The position numbers and the translations under genes were made by a program. Below, piece after piece: positions 26,975 to 38,500 of a stretch of DNA of 64,000 bases. Within the stretch, counting starts at the first letter, position 1, and every line of letters begins with the position of its first letter. The notes below the pieces were generated by a model. That model had not been told where the DNA came from and made no database searches. It was given only the letters and a program-made list of their open reading frames with translations. The stretch is from Manis javanica (taxonomy: Eukaryota; Chordata; Mammalia; Pholidota; Manidae), in the NCBI RefSeq assembly GCF_040802235.1, contig NC_133156.1, positions 110,142,173 to 110,206,172 of the forward strand. Direction: 5' to 3'.

Positions 26975-27150
26975 TAAAGCTAATGTTTACTGAATATTTT
27001 CTATGTTCCAGGTGAAGCTCAATCTCAGTACTTTATATAATTTAAATCACTCATTATATATAATAATTCTCTCATTTCTCATTTACTGATGATGAAATTA
27101 AGGCACAGAGAAATTAAGAGATGTGCCCAAGATTATATAGCTAAAGTGGT
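26975..27150 (-). repeat. MIR (antisense)
   Basis: TAATGTTTACTGAATATTTT, then ATGATGAAATTAAGGCACAG and GTGCCCAAGATTATATAGCT match the antisense MIR order. Confidence 0.65.
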
Positions 27151-27569
27151 ATATCATGCCTGCTATGAAAATACAGGAACCCTACCTGTTTTTTCTTTCT
27201 GAAATTAAATTCTGTTTAAATAATTACTAGATGATGAGTGGGCATGAGCTTAGTTCATAAACTGCTTGTTCTGCCAGAGAGATTATCTATAAAAATCTCT
27301 TAGGACTGTAAGTTGTAACAAGCATAAAAGATGATAAATTTCTACTCAGAGAGCAAAGAATGACACCGAAGCTTGGGAATGTGCGTAGTGTGTCTGCAGG
27401 GAAGACCTTTGTAAATACAGATGGAAATGTGAAAATTTAGTTAGTGATAAAGCCACCCATTTTTAGTGTTAGTGAAATACCATGTGACTGCATGACTGCA
27501 GAAACTCAAAACAGCCTAATTCCTTCAGATGTGCCTTGATGTCTAAATTAGCATTTTAAACTCAACATA

Positions 27570-28350
27570 TTCCAAATTGCACTGATCTTACTCCAAAATG
27601 GCTGAGCTCCACTCTCCCCAATCTCACCACATCTACTTCATCAGAAACTCTGTTGGCTTTCCCTTCAGCATACACCCAGAACCGGACCACTCCTATAACT
27701 TCTGGCCACTCTCTTCTCCTCCAGGACGATTGCAGTCGCCATCCTGTCTCCCTGCTTCTACCCGTGCCCTCCCACAGTCTCTTCTTGACACAGAAGCCAC
27801 AGGATTCTGTTAGGACCGAAGTCAGACCAGGTTACTCCTCCCCTAAAGCCCTCGATGTTTCCCCACTGCACTCAAGTGCAAGAGGCCCAAGGGACCCTGC
27901 AGGATGGGGCCTTCCATTACCACTTTGACTGGTCTCCTTTTACTCTCCATCCTGTGTGTTCTGCTCCTGCCACGCTCACCTCCTTGCTGCTCCTCAAACT
28001 GAAGGGCTGGCTCTGCCTTAAGGCTGTGCCCTCTGTCTGGATGTTCTTTCTCTACATAGCCACATGGCTGCTCCTTCACAGACTTCCAGTTTTCCTCAAA
28101 TGAGCCTCCTAGTTAACCTTCTCCCACTCCTGAACCCCCATTTAGCTTTATTCAAAATTTGTCTCATAGTGCCTGTGACCTTCGAACAGACTACATAATT
28201 CATTTCTTCATTATGCCTATTAGCCTTTGTACTTCTTGCTGGGATGTATGTTGAATAAGGGCAGGACACTTTGTTTTGTTTACTGGTGGATTATAAGCTC
28301 CCAGCACATTGCCTGGAACATAGATGCTCAGTAAATGATGAATTATTAAA
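27570..28350 (+). repeat. LINE-2 3' part (sense)
   Basis: Over 780 bases the L2 3' region appears in order: CCTCCAGGACGATTGCAG near 27720, CCACGCTCACCTCCTTGCTG near 27970, GTGCCCTCTGTCTGGATG near 28026, GGACACTTTGTTTTGTTTAC, and the tail CCTGGAACATAGATGCTCAG with TAAATGATGAAT. The open frames at 27598-27928 derive from it. Confidence 0.85.
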
Positions 28351-29033
28351 ATAAGGTATTTTGGCAATGTCAATAGATTTTTAAATGTAATTAGAAAATA
28401 GAAACTACTACTAAGAAATGATAGAAGAGCTATCAGCACAACAAACGCTGAAAGGCCATAGGAACCAGATACTTGTTTTCCTGCGAGACAGGTAAGATAA
28501 AGCAGAATTTTAAAATGTGCAATGTGCTGCTTTTACCTCAAATATTTTAAAGCTGATGAAATCATTTACTTCTTAAAATGATGAATACAGCTCCTTAAAT
28601 CAGCCTTATGAGGTAGATTCTGTGATTATCTGAGATTCCATGTAGAATCTTAGCATATGCTTCCATACTTCCCCAAATGCCAAGCACACAGAAGGTGCTT
28701 AGTACCATTGGATTTTATTGATCTTATACTTTATGTAAATGCATATATACCTTAAATAATTCACTTTGAATAAGTGATTATGAATGGCACTTTTCACTGA
28801 AACCTCATAAACCTCATAAATTAAACAAACACTACAACATGCCCTGCATTTCATCTGGCATTTAATTATGTGTCTGTTTTGAATTTAAAAACTTCATCCT
28901 TTAAAAATGCTGGTGAATTGTTTTAATTTTTAGATCTTTGTGCAAGGGGCCAGAGTATCACAGCTATGCAGTTGACTAATGTGATGTGATTGGAATTGGT
29001 CCTTGTAAGATCTGTGGTTCTCTCCTTTTTAAG

Positions 29034-29230
29034 GTCTGGGTGAATTCTGCCACTGAGATCACCAGTGGTGACCTCTGTGCGGAAGATGGGGACTCTTCCA
29101 TGCAGTACCTTGCCTACCAGGTCACTCTACCCAACAATGGGTATTGGCTCTCAAGTCCTTTTCTGGCAGAAGCATCCAGAACTTCACTCAGGCTCAAATC
29201 AAGAGGGCCAGCTAGTGTTTGTCCACTCTG
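29034..29230 (+). pseudogene. Exon D: CSPG repeat with two one-base deletions
   Basis: The acceptor TTTTTAAG ends at 29033. The exon reads VWVNSATEITSGDLCAEDGD and YQVTLPNNG in phase 0. A one-base loss at about 29140 moves the homologous reading to ALKSFSGRSIQNFTQAQIK. A second one-base loss at about 29202 moves it to GQLVFVHS, followed by the donor CTCTG|GTATGT. The observed length is 197; two restored bases give 199, which is 66 codons plus one, exactly the phase-1 end that exon E needs. FTQAQI..GQLVFVH is the CSPG signature. The intron before it is 23 kb and holds the two L1s at 10.8-21.6 kb. Confidence 0.82.
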
Positions 29231-29439
29231 GTATGTCATAGAGAAAAACAATGTGAAACTAACGTGCATTTCAATCAGCGGTTCTCATGATAGTCAAACC
29301 TAATAGTTGTTGACTGAAAACCACAAACCATCTAAAACTTTCCAGACTCCATAATTTGTTTAAAAAGTGGCACATTTTAGTAAGGCAAATAATAGCAAAC
29401 AGAGAGTACCTGTAACTCATACAGAGCTTACTCACATTG

Positions 29440-29760
29440 TCATGTAAGGTCTGATCTCAAATATAAGCTTCCCAGAGGTCCTTCTCCTGACTACCCACTA
29501 AAATAGCATCTTTTCTCTTTCGTGCTCCTGTCCTTTACCCTGACTACCCGACATTGTATTATAGGTTAATTACTTTGCTTGTGTCTGTCTTCCCCACTAG
29601 AGCATGAGCACTTCAAGAGCAGGATCTTTATTTTGTTTTCTCTAGGATCCTTACTAGATCCTTATTCTTACTATCCTTATCCTTAGCACCTAGAACAGTG
29701 GCCAGAACAGAAGAGTAGCCTAACAAAAATTCACTGAAAGAATGAAATAATATTGAATAC
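29440..29760 (+). repeat. LINE-2 3' end (sense)
   Basis: Typical L2 3' wording: GTCTGTCTTCCCCACTAGAG, GAGCACTTCAAGAGCAGGAT, CTTAGCACCTAGAACAGTGG. Confidence 0.75.
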
Positions 29761-30664
29761 CTGTTATGTGCCAGGGATGCGGTAGTGAACAGAACAAACA
29801 TACTTGTTAAATGGATGAACAGATGAATGAACAAATAATTGTAACTGTAATTCTAAGAGGCCTTGGTACTAAGAGGCTTCCTTCTATTAATGGATAAACA
29901 GCCACTGTCAATCTGCAGAAGGGATGATGCAGCCCGACTTTGCTTCCACGCTGCCGTTGTCACTGGACAGAGAGTGGAAGCAATCCCTTCCCAGCCTGCA
30001 GGAGGAACTGGGAAAGAACATGAGCCAGGCGGCCTGGTGGGAAAGTAACATTCATGTCCTTTCAGCCATTCCAGATTACCTTTGAAAATATAGGAAAGAA
30101 AAAAGGTGAAACATTTTCTAGACTCAACTATTGTAATTTCCTGATTATCTTTGCAGTTAGTGCAAAGAATCCCCAGATAATCTGAAACTAATTTACTATG
30201 TGAATACTCTCATCTAGTGGTTCCAAACGTGTAGCCTGGGGACCTGTGGGGTTAATTTTATTGCAACAAGGTTGTAAATCTGCCCTCATTTGTACCGATG
30301 CACTGTTTGTAGACTGAATGATCTTTTCCATGTATGTGTGTTTCTATATTTTAAATGTGTGCAGATGGGATGATTAATAAAATACATTTAAAGAGGCACT
30401 GAATTGTTAGGAAGGTTCTGCCAGTTATGTGTGGTTTTGACTAGTAAATAGCAAAACTCCAATTATTATTAGGTGAGGGCCCAGAAAGTTTTTTATTTTT
30501 ATGAAAGGATTGTCATATCTTCAAGCTGGAGAGAACGCTCTAGAGATTTGTACAAAAGAAGTTTTGAATTTCTAAAAGTGTGCAGTTTGCAGTGGAAAGA
30601 AATTACTGACTCTGGCACATGCTTGGTACTGCAGGAAATACAATCACATGATCTACCTCATTAA

Positions 30665-30750
30665 ATCTGTAGAAGCCCTCTGAGTAATGGGGAGTAATGA
30701 CCCCATTTTAGAGATGAAGAAACTGAGCCTCAGAAAAAGGCAGTGGGTCT
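30665..30750 (-). repeat. MIR fragment (antisense)
   Basis: ATGACCCCATTTTAGAGATG with AAGAAACTGAGCCTCAGAAA is the antisense MIR core. Confidence 0.7.
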
Positions 30751-32644
30751 GACCTTAAAGTTAGGCTTTTTCTCCTGGCTGCCACCCATCAAAGGGCAGA
30801 GTGGGTTGAAGAACTGAAGCTACTATTCGCAGTGAAGAACTGAAATGAAAATCAGCTCTCTGGGCTGATTTATCAACCAGGTCAATACTTGCTTTTGGTG
30901 AGTAGAGAATTTCTTCTAGAAAGCAGGAAGGAATGTTAAAGACAAGCTCTTGGAGAGCCAATTCATTACATTTTCTAAATGGAAGTGGAGGCAGTAATGC
31001 CTTGGAGTGGCTGGGGCCCAGCTGCAGAGGGGTCTGATGCTGAAACCAGCTGGTTCTCCCTGCTACATCTGTCCATCATCAGGCCCAAACAAAGGCTTAG
31101 GCTTCATTAGTCTCCCGTAGCATTTATATTTGCAAAGTGCTCTGTCTGCCATTAATCTAATTCGTCATTACACATAACAACCTAAGTAGGTTGATAAAAC
31201 CAAGATGTGGGAGGCCAAGTGATTTAAGGTTGCCCTTCTGAAAGTACTGTTGGGGAGATGTGAGGCTGTACAGTGGAAAATGCACAGGTCACCCCTACTT
31301 TCATGCTTCCATCCTTTCTTCTCTGGTCATAATCACCCTGGCAGTGAGGCCATACTCAGTGTTCTATTCTGGTATTTGTTTTGAGGTCGTTCCTTTAGAT
31401 TCCATTTCCATTTTGTTTCAAGATTCATGAAATATTCAAAGTGCCTAATGGCAAGAAGCATTCTCTCCCTAATTTCATGTTTCATCAAACACAACTTTTC
31501 AAATGCTATTTCTAGTAAACACAAGCAAACAGAGAAAATTTGATTGTGGGTCCCTGTTCTATGTCAGGCCGACTCAAGATTCTCTCTCCTTTTTTTAAAA
31601 TGATGACTCTTGAGTGTATTGGGACATTTTTTAAGGTCTGTAACCTTTTTTCACAAGAAATTAGAGCTCTCTGGATTTGTGTGGATACAGGCTTGAGAGA
31701 CTGTCAAGCCATCGACCAGCCCTTTATTAAATCAGGTTATTAGGGGAGTACTTGTACATAATTGCAGCATCTGGCCATGCCTCTTTGTTCCTTGCCACAT
31801 GTGCCTGAGGGCAACAAGAGGATATTTCTACCCATTACACGATGCAAAGACCTGTGGGCCTCCAGATTTACTGCTGGGTGAACATTTTCAAAGGGTGATG
31901 GGAAAGTGAACATCAGCTCCCTACACTGTGATCATGCCTGGTGCTTTGTGAGTCAGGTTGGTAATGCACTCCTGGGAACTGAATTGATAGGGAGCCTGTC
32001 TCAATTTCTGTTATGCATATAAGTTAATTTATAACTTTACTGGTATCGCTCATCCCTTGACAGAGTGTGGGAGTACAGTTCTCCTCTTACAGGAATTAAA
32101 CAAAAGCAGGGCCAGATCTTCCCCCATCCTTCTCTTTCTCCTCTTTGTAGATAATAACTAGTTTGAGACAGATGAATAATTAGAAGTTATTTGAGGGGAG
32201 GGGCTGTTATTTACTTCCCCCTAACTTTGGTTTTCAGTATTATCCAGTATTATCAATATTTCAGAAACTGCCACAGTGTGTGTGTATATGTGTGTGCTTT
32301 GAATTCATGCATTACTTTTACTGGTATAAATTGATGCCAAAATAATAATAAAATGCAGCTGATGAATATGTTTAAAAATTTTTAAAATATTCTTAGAGGT
32401 AACATCTTTGCTTTCTTTTAGTATGTCATAGCGGGGGGTGGGAATGGAAATGTGCATTTCAGACCTTTATAGATGTTTTAAGTTCTTGTTTTGGCAAAGT
32501 TTGATTCTGTGAGCTCAGAGACTATATTAACAAACTCTAATTAGTAGGGGTTGCTTTGCAGGGGATTAGTGGGGAGAGAGGGTGAAAGTGGGTGGTTTTT
32601 GCAGCACAACTGCATTAACCAGAGTGTAATTTTTTCTTTTGAAG

Positions 32645-32776
32645 GAGCAATGTCAGGAGGCTTTAATTTTCAGGTTACTGATGGTTTGAACTTTGCACCA
32701 GGACAAATTTTTAGCATCACAGCTGGAGCTCTGATCATCAGCTTAGAAGTAAACAGAGGACTGAGCATCTTCCCAG
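32645..32776 (+). pseudogene. Exon E: intact CSPG-repeat exon
   Basis: There are 132 bases, opening with a split Gly codon (G|GA) from exon D and ending with another split Gly codon (CCA G|GT). The reading is AMSGGFNFQVTDGLNF, then PGQIFSITAGALIISLEV and RGLSIFPG, with no stop. The acceptor follows the pyrimidine tract TTTTTTCTTTTGAAG; the donor is CAG|GTAAGA. FQVTDGLN is the end-of-repeat beta-strand motif of CSPG repeats. With exon C it is one of two exons without lesions. Confidence 0.85.
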
Positions 32777-33529
32777 GTAAGATTGTAATTTCAGCGATGG
32801 TTTTGAGTGTTTTTCAATTTATTTAAAAATTTCTACCCAAATGGTATACTACACAGGGTCATCTTTTACCATAGAGTGACACTAACAACAGTTATGAAGT
32901 CCCAGAAAGAATTCTCTCTTTGCAGGAATTTGGCAAAATCAAGGTTGGGTCACTTTCTCTTTGTCCTGTTGCTCAGAAGGGTGTGTTGTGAAGGCCTAGG
33001 GGGAGGAATCATGGAAGCAGACATTTTTACGATCCATGTGAACTTCTTCTCTTCCCTACTCTCTCTTAAGGTTCCTTAAAGAAGCAAGGAGAGTCAGGCT
33101 CTGCAGTGCCCATTTAGATCCTGGGGTTTTCTTCTTCTGAATATAAAGGCTGGTGCCTCGGGACCATAGGGGTTTCATTGATTAGCTTGCTTTGGAGCTT
33201 AAAGTCTCTGGACTGCTGTTTGTGAAGAAAAGCAGCCTGCCTGAGATGGAAAGATCTAAATGAGTGTTTCTGGCTCAATGCCTCATTGCAGGAATAGGAA
33301 ATATTAGCTCAATAGCAAGGGTAATAAAAAGGAGGAAAACAAATTTTTAAACATTATTTTATTTCAAAAAAAAGCACCGAGGTAGCACTGGCAATGGTAA
33401 AATTTATGTTACAGTTAAAAAAAAAAAACACTTGTGCATCATGAGTTGTTTAATTGAAATGCATTGCCAGTAAAACATGGAGAAAAACACTAATCATTTT
33501 ATTAATTATGGTTACTCTGTGGCCACTCC

Positions 33530-33665
33530 AGCCAATTGTTCTCAACCAGTGCCTGGGCCTCACCTTACATCAGTTGAGGGGGAGCCTCTGGGATGGGGCC
33601 TGGCCTTCAGTATGTGTTTTAAATCCCAGGTGTTTCTGGAAGACAGCCAGAACTGAAATCCATCG
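33530..33665. repeat. MER5-like hAT fragment
   Basis: GTTCTCAACCAGTGCCTGGG, TTGAGGGGGAGCCTCTGGGA, TGGGGCCTGGCC and TTTTAAATCCCAGGTG follow a MER5A-type order. Confidence 0.6.
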
Positions 33666-34480
33666 GGTTAGGCCCTGCACTAGTCTTTTAATCCATACAT
33701 CTATGTGAAGTAGGTGATATATTCACAGGCAGCTGGCAGGATTTGTGGCTTAGAGAGATAATATAACTTGGCTGTGCAACCAGTAAATGGTGGGTAAAGC
33801 CTATACTTGTAAGTAGACTTAGCCAAAAAGTACTGTTTGTGGTTTTAGGAAAAAACCTAGCAATATTGGGAAGAAATTTCAAGATTTTTAGTTGCCTTAG
33901 CATTTGAGGTCACAAAAAGGAATCTTATCAAAATCCAATTAAATAGATGTTAACCCAGATTCATCTATTCTAAATCCTTTTTGTGTTCTATAATTTTTTC
34001 CCTGAGAATAAACGTGATGTTTTCATTGACTTTTTCAAGGTAATTCGAGTGCCATTAAGTGTTTTAAAAAATAGGCAATGAAGTACAACACTTTAGTAAT
34101 GTGAAAAATAATCTATTGAAGAATGTTCTAAAATCAGAGTAAATCTGGTGGTTGCATATGATTAAACACCTTTCATCTCTTCTGGATAAACTCTGGTTTA
34201 GTAATTAAAGACAGTTGTATTAGATTAAAGTGAAGTTATAGCCTTTACAGCTTAGAAAGTTTTTTGAGTTTCTGGTGCCTGTTTTATTGAATATTATTTT
34301 AGCCAGAAAAAAATACTAAAGTGGCCCAAATTCCCATGTCACCTTTGTGGAACTATGCAAAATGTGTAGTTTCCATAGCCCTGAGTTTAATATCTGCACA
34401 CAGCTCCAAATAACTGTCTTCTTTCCCTTTGCAACCTGCCCTGTGCCCGTTCTGATCTGTCCTCCTTGTGTCTGAGAATG

Positions 34481-34842
34481 GTAGCATTCAAGGTGAAAAA
34501 CTGGTTACAAAACTCCTCTCTAAGTAATAAATTTTCAGAAAGTAATAGAACATGGACATGTGCATACACATACATATATGTGTATATGTGTATTTATTAC
34601 AAATAAAAAAATGTGTATATATTACAAAATAACAAAATGAAAATAAACACTGAGTAGATTTTTTTTTGTTCATATACCAAAAAAAGTGTATTTAGAACTG
34701 TAGTCCTTCTTACTTTAAGAGGAAGAGTGGGGTATCTGTCATTGTCACCCCTGCCGCTTTACACAGCAGCAGAGAACAGCCTCTTCAGGTGGCTGTTGCA
34801 GAAGTCAGGCTGAGCAAGGCTCAGTGGTCTGGGGAGAGGACG
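34481..34842 (+). repeat. Left arm of a two-piece inverted duplication
   Basis: The reverse complement of 34717-34842 matches 35248-35373 (126 bases, five mismatches by eye). The reverse complement of 34481-34716 matches 36396-36609 with a few substitutions and short indels. The left arm is contiguous; the matching segments on the right are 1,022 bases apart. The join shares only AA (CTTTAA|GAGG), and the skipped segment has no GT-AG ends on the minus strand, so splicing does not explain it. Confidence 0.9.
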
Positions 34843-35247
34843 ATCTGCCATCCAAACTCCATGTTATTCCCACATCTCAAAGTGAACTGCTCCTTTTCCC
34901 AAACTCCCCGTAGTGCATTAGGTCTGTTGTTCTTGGTTTCTGTGTCACCTTCTGTCCACAGACTATGACTTGTTTCCAGCTCCATTTCCTGGCCAGTAGG
35001 CAGGACAATGGCTTTTCATGTACATTTCCACTACTCACCTCTTATATTTGATAAAATGTCAACTCAGGAGTGTGTGAAAATGAGACCTGTGGGGTCACAG
35101 GTTTAAGAGCCGGCTTGGACCTTGTGGGTTGCTTGGTCCAGTTGTTCTTGGTGTTTTTCTCACCATAACATCTGCAAGTAGCTGAGCCACTCTGTTATGC
35201 CTCAGAATTCCCTGGTGTGGGCGTGGCTCTTGAGAACCGCATCTCCT

Positions 35248-35373
35248 CGTCCTCTGCCCAGACCACTGAGCGTTGCTCAGCCTGGCTTCTGCAACAGCCA
35301 CCTGAAGAGGCTGTTCTCTGCTGCTGTGTAAAGCGGCAGGGGTGACAATGACGGATATCCCACTCTTCCTCTT
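35248..35373 (-). repeat. Right partner 1 of the inverted duplication
   Basis: Inverted copy of 34717-34842, about 96% identical by eye. It contains GGCTGTTCTCTGCTGCTGTG, which is found as its complement at about 34764-34783. Confidence 0.9.
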
Positions 35374-35799
35374 CCCTTCGGAACTACTCCCCCCACCCTC
35401 CCACACACGCCATGTCAGGGTCTGCTTGGAGCTGGCCCTGAGTGGCCTCTGCCTCCCCCATCTATTAGCCATCCCTTGGATGAGGGGGAAGGGAGGCACT
35501 CTGAGCCCTACCTCCCTGTGACTCCAGGTGTCAGCTATCAGCTACTGCTACTCCTGTCAGACTGGAGTTGACCTATAGGTTCTGAAATAACAGGAAAATC
35601 GATTCCTTTTTCTAGAACTACAGATTTTATAGAACTAAAAAGGAGAAAAATCTATTCCTATTATAGAATGGATCTTCAGATGTTATCAATACCTGTGTTT
35701 TTATCATGTTTTGTATTTTTTATCTAGTGCATTGGGTGGTTATAAGGGTTTAAGTGAAACTGTAAATAAAAGCAAGTTTTGATTTATTCCTATTTGGCA

Positions 35800-35910
35800 G
35801 ATAAAAAACACTGAAGCTCAGGCAGGTTCAACATTATGTAACTAAGAGGAGTCATAAACCCCAAGACTGCCGACTCCAACCCCAAATCCTGTGCTTATAC
35901 CCCAGCAGCC
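35800..35910 (-). repeat. MIR fragment (antisense)
   Basis: GATAAAAAACACTGAAGCTC, then GTTCAACATTATGTAACTAA and CCAACCCCAAATCCTGTGCT match antisense MIR. It lies in the 1,022-base segment missing from the left arm. Confidence 0.6.
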
Positions 35911-36395
35911 TTTCTCCTCTCTGCGTGCATGTGCTCTGGGCTGTCTGTGTAACAGTATCAGTTTCCTGGGAATGGGGCCATCGTGGTGGTTGTTTATTTT
36001 GTTTCCTTCTTGATGTCATTGATGGATTGACATATACAATAGGGAAAATATGCACAGCAGTTTAATAAATAGCAACAACCATGTACAAATTTTCCTATGT
36101 TTTACTCTCTTGGGTCAGGGAAATACTGCAACCCAGCGTCAGTCAACAATTTTTTTTTTTACAAACGTTGACCCCATACCAGTTGGACTTTCTCCCCCTG
36201 CCTGGCTGGCTGTGGCCATGCTGTTTTGCCTCTGTTGCATATTCAGTCTTAAAAAGTGGCCCTCGTTCGAGACTTGCAAAAATCTGTAGGGTAAACCAAA
36301 ATGATTATTAGAATGCTTAGTGGGTGAATCTCTTAAGGTTAACCATCTCTTCTATTCCTTGGCAACTTTGAAAATCATTCTCTAACTCAGTTATT

Positions 36396-36609
36396 AAAGA
36401 AAGAAGGACTACAGTTCTAAATGAACTTTTTTTGGTATATGAACAAAAAACATCTACTCAATGTTTATTTTCATTTTGTTATTTTGTAATATATACATAA
36501 ATATACATATACACATATATGTATGTGTATGCACATGTACATGTTCTATTTCTTTCTGCAAATTTATTACTCAGGAGTTTTGTAACCAGTTTTTCACCTT
36601 GAATGCTAT
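36396..36609 (-). repeat. Right partner 2 of the inverted duplication
   Basis: Inverted copy of 34481-34716. Shared blocks include TTTTCATTTTGTTATTTTGT and GTTTTGTAACCAGTTTTTCA as read here. The left copy carries about 15-20 extra bases in an AT-rich tract. Confidence 0.88.
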
Positions 36610-37479
36610 CACTGAATACATTTTTTGTTTATTTTCATAGTGGCGTGTTAGAACACATTGTGACCTTAGGAGCTAGCTTTTCTGCATATCCAAATTTTAC
36701 TTGGCTCTTTTACAAAAAGTTGAGGAGGGGTTGACCTTGAGAGGTTTTTCAAACTGGTCTGGAGCATAAGCTTACACAGACCCAGAGTTAAATAGCTGGT
36801 CAGTGAAGGGTGATCATAGCGAACTGTGTGACTTTATCCCCTTGGGGTTTACTCATGATATAGAGGGAGTCACATCTCTCCAATGGGCCATCTGTCCTCC
36901 GTGGTGGGAATTGAGGGAGAGAAGAGAGCAGAAGGAAATCACAGCATGTTGTTAAAGGATTTAGAGCAGATTTGTAAAACCTTTAAGTTGGCTGCTCTTG
37001 AAACACAGGATCGAATATTGTAAGACTTAGTAGGTGACAACCAAGAGCTCTAAGAAAAAAATTGCGATCCTCTAGGAAGAAATTAAAGTCTTAATAGTTG
37101 GAGAAATAAGAGACTTCTACTCAAGAGCATGCTAATAGGCAAAAATATATTATGTATGCTAAGCATCAGTGAGTCGTCCAGTCTGGGTGAACTACATGAA
37201 TTCAGTGGGGGAAAGTTTCCCACAGACAAGAATGGTCAGGAGCGACTGCTGGCCAGACAGGTCTTGAGCTACCCTGCAGAATGAGTACCATCTTAGTGGG
37301 TGGCAACAGAGAGGACAATGTGACTGCAGCGAGTACCAGAGAAGAGGCAGGGGGTTTGGAAGGTAGAGAGGAGTATCCGTCAGATTTGTTGAATAATTTA
37401 TCACAATTTCTAACTCAGATATCATTTCAGCACTGAGCTCAAAGTAGTTATGGTATAGGCGATATAGTGCCAACCTTAA

Positions 37480-37700
37480 AAAGACTCAGTTTGGAGTCAG
37501 CAAGATGCACATTTGCCCATTGGGCAAGTTGCTTAACTTCTCCGAGCCTTATCATCCCTTCTTAGAGATGAGGAAACAGGTACTTCTTAGGGTGGTCATG
37601 ATCTAGAAGATAGGGCAGAACTGTGGCTGTGCTGTTTCCTGGTGTGTCGCCGCTCCTTGTTGTACGCTTGTCACATACAAGGCACTTGATAGTATCTGTT
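37480..37700 (+). repeat. MIR (sense)
   Basis: GGGCAAGTTGCTTAACTTCT, CTTAGAGATGAGGAAACAGG (altered here) and CACATACAAGGCACTTGATA lie in the sense MIR order. Confidence 0.65.
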
Positions 37701-38500
37701 GAAGAAATAAGGCAGAAGACCTCCTAGCCTGGTGACCATGAAGGTCTAGCTTTTATGGTGGTAATTGTTTTTCATGAAACAAGAAACAGGATATAAATAT
37801 TTATTTAAAAGGAGATAAAACAGACTTATTTACTGTAAGACAGTCTTTAACATGCTGATTTGCTTTTTAAATCTCCAGGAGGTGCATATGGAGTGAAGGC
37901 TTGCCAGGTAAATGTGGTTATAGAGCCATACAGAAAATCTAGAGCTTTTCATTACAGCACTCCTGGTAGGACAGTTATTCTATGGAATGTAGAGTTAGGT
38001 GGGACCTTACAGAAATAGGAGAAATCCTTCCCAAATTAGTGCCTAGAGCTTTTTGATGAAAATATCAATGCTTGGATGAAATGGGGTGGGGTAGGAGGAA
38101 ATGAGATTTGACTCCTGGTGAACTGGGCTGGACCATGAAAGATGCTTGTCAGATAGCTGCAACATGGAACCAGCTATTCCTGCTGACTGAGCATGCCTAG
38201 CATGACTGCTGAATAGGAATTAAACCCTAGGTGCCCCTCGGGGTTAGCTAGCTAGTCGAGGGAATGAAGGTTTGATGCACCCTGGCTGAGGGAAAAGCAC
38301 TCTTGGCTGAGACATCTCTGGTGGGTCCTCTACCGAAAAGACTAGGGTAAATGAAATGACATTTTTCTAAAAAAAGGTCCCTCCCACCCCAACTCTGGAG
38401 GTGAAGGAATAAATTAAAAGTTGGAGTCCTTTATAAGATGAAATAATTAAGAAGGCATATTGGGAAAAGTTCTAAAAAACCTGAAGATGGAGAAGTTGGA

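Larger units (their letters stand above)
21594..29033 (+). other. Intron C-D, last part
   Basis: There is no gene. It contains antisense MIRs (about 22640-22810, 24350-24600, 24640-24765, 26975-27150), a hAT-like fragment near 22868-22990, an unclassified old repeat at about 24790-25225 and an L2 at 27570-28350. It ends with a pyrimidine-rich tract before the acceptor AAG at 29031-29033. Confidence 0.55.
29231..32644 (+). other. Intron D-E (3.4 kb)
   Basis: It holds an L2 3' piece (about 29440-29760), a diverged hAT-like fragment near 30215-30400 and an antisense MIR piece at about 30665-30750. No gene. It ends in TTTTTTCTTTTGAAG. Confidence 0.55.
32777..38500 (+). other. Intron E-F, first part
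   Basis: No gene. It contains a MER5-like hAT fragment (33530-33665), antisense MIR pieces (33690-33800, 35800-35910), a sense MIR (37480-37700) and the composite inverted duplication described separately (34481-36609). Confidence 0.55.

Noticed and set aside
27598-28103. Overlapping + and minus frames
   Set aside because: They lie inside an L2 fragment.
34717-35373. Inverted duplication as a retroposed spliced transcript
   Set aside because: The skipped 1,022 bases lack GT-AG ends on the minus strand, and no poly(A) tail or target duplication was seen.
35095-35499. 134-codon minus-strand frame
   Set aside because: It overlaps one arm of the inverted duplication and has no protein family features; the partner arm does not keep it open.
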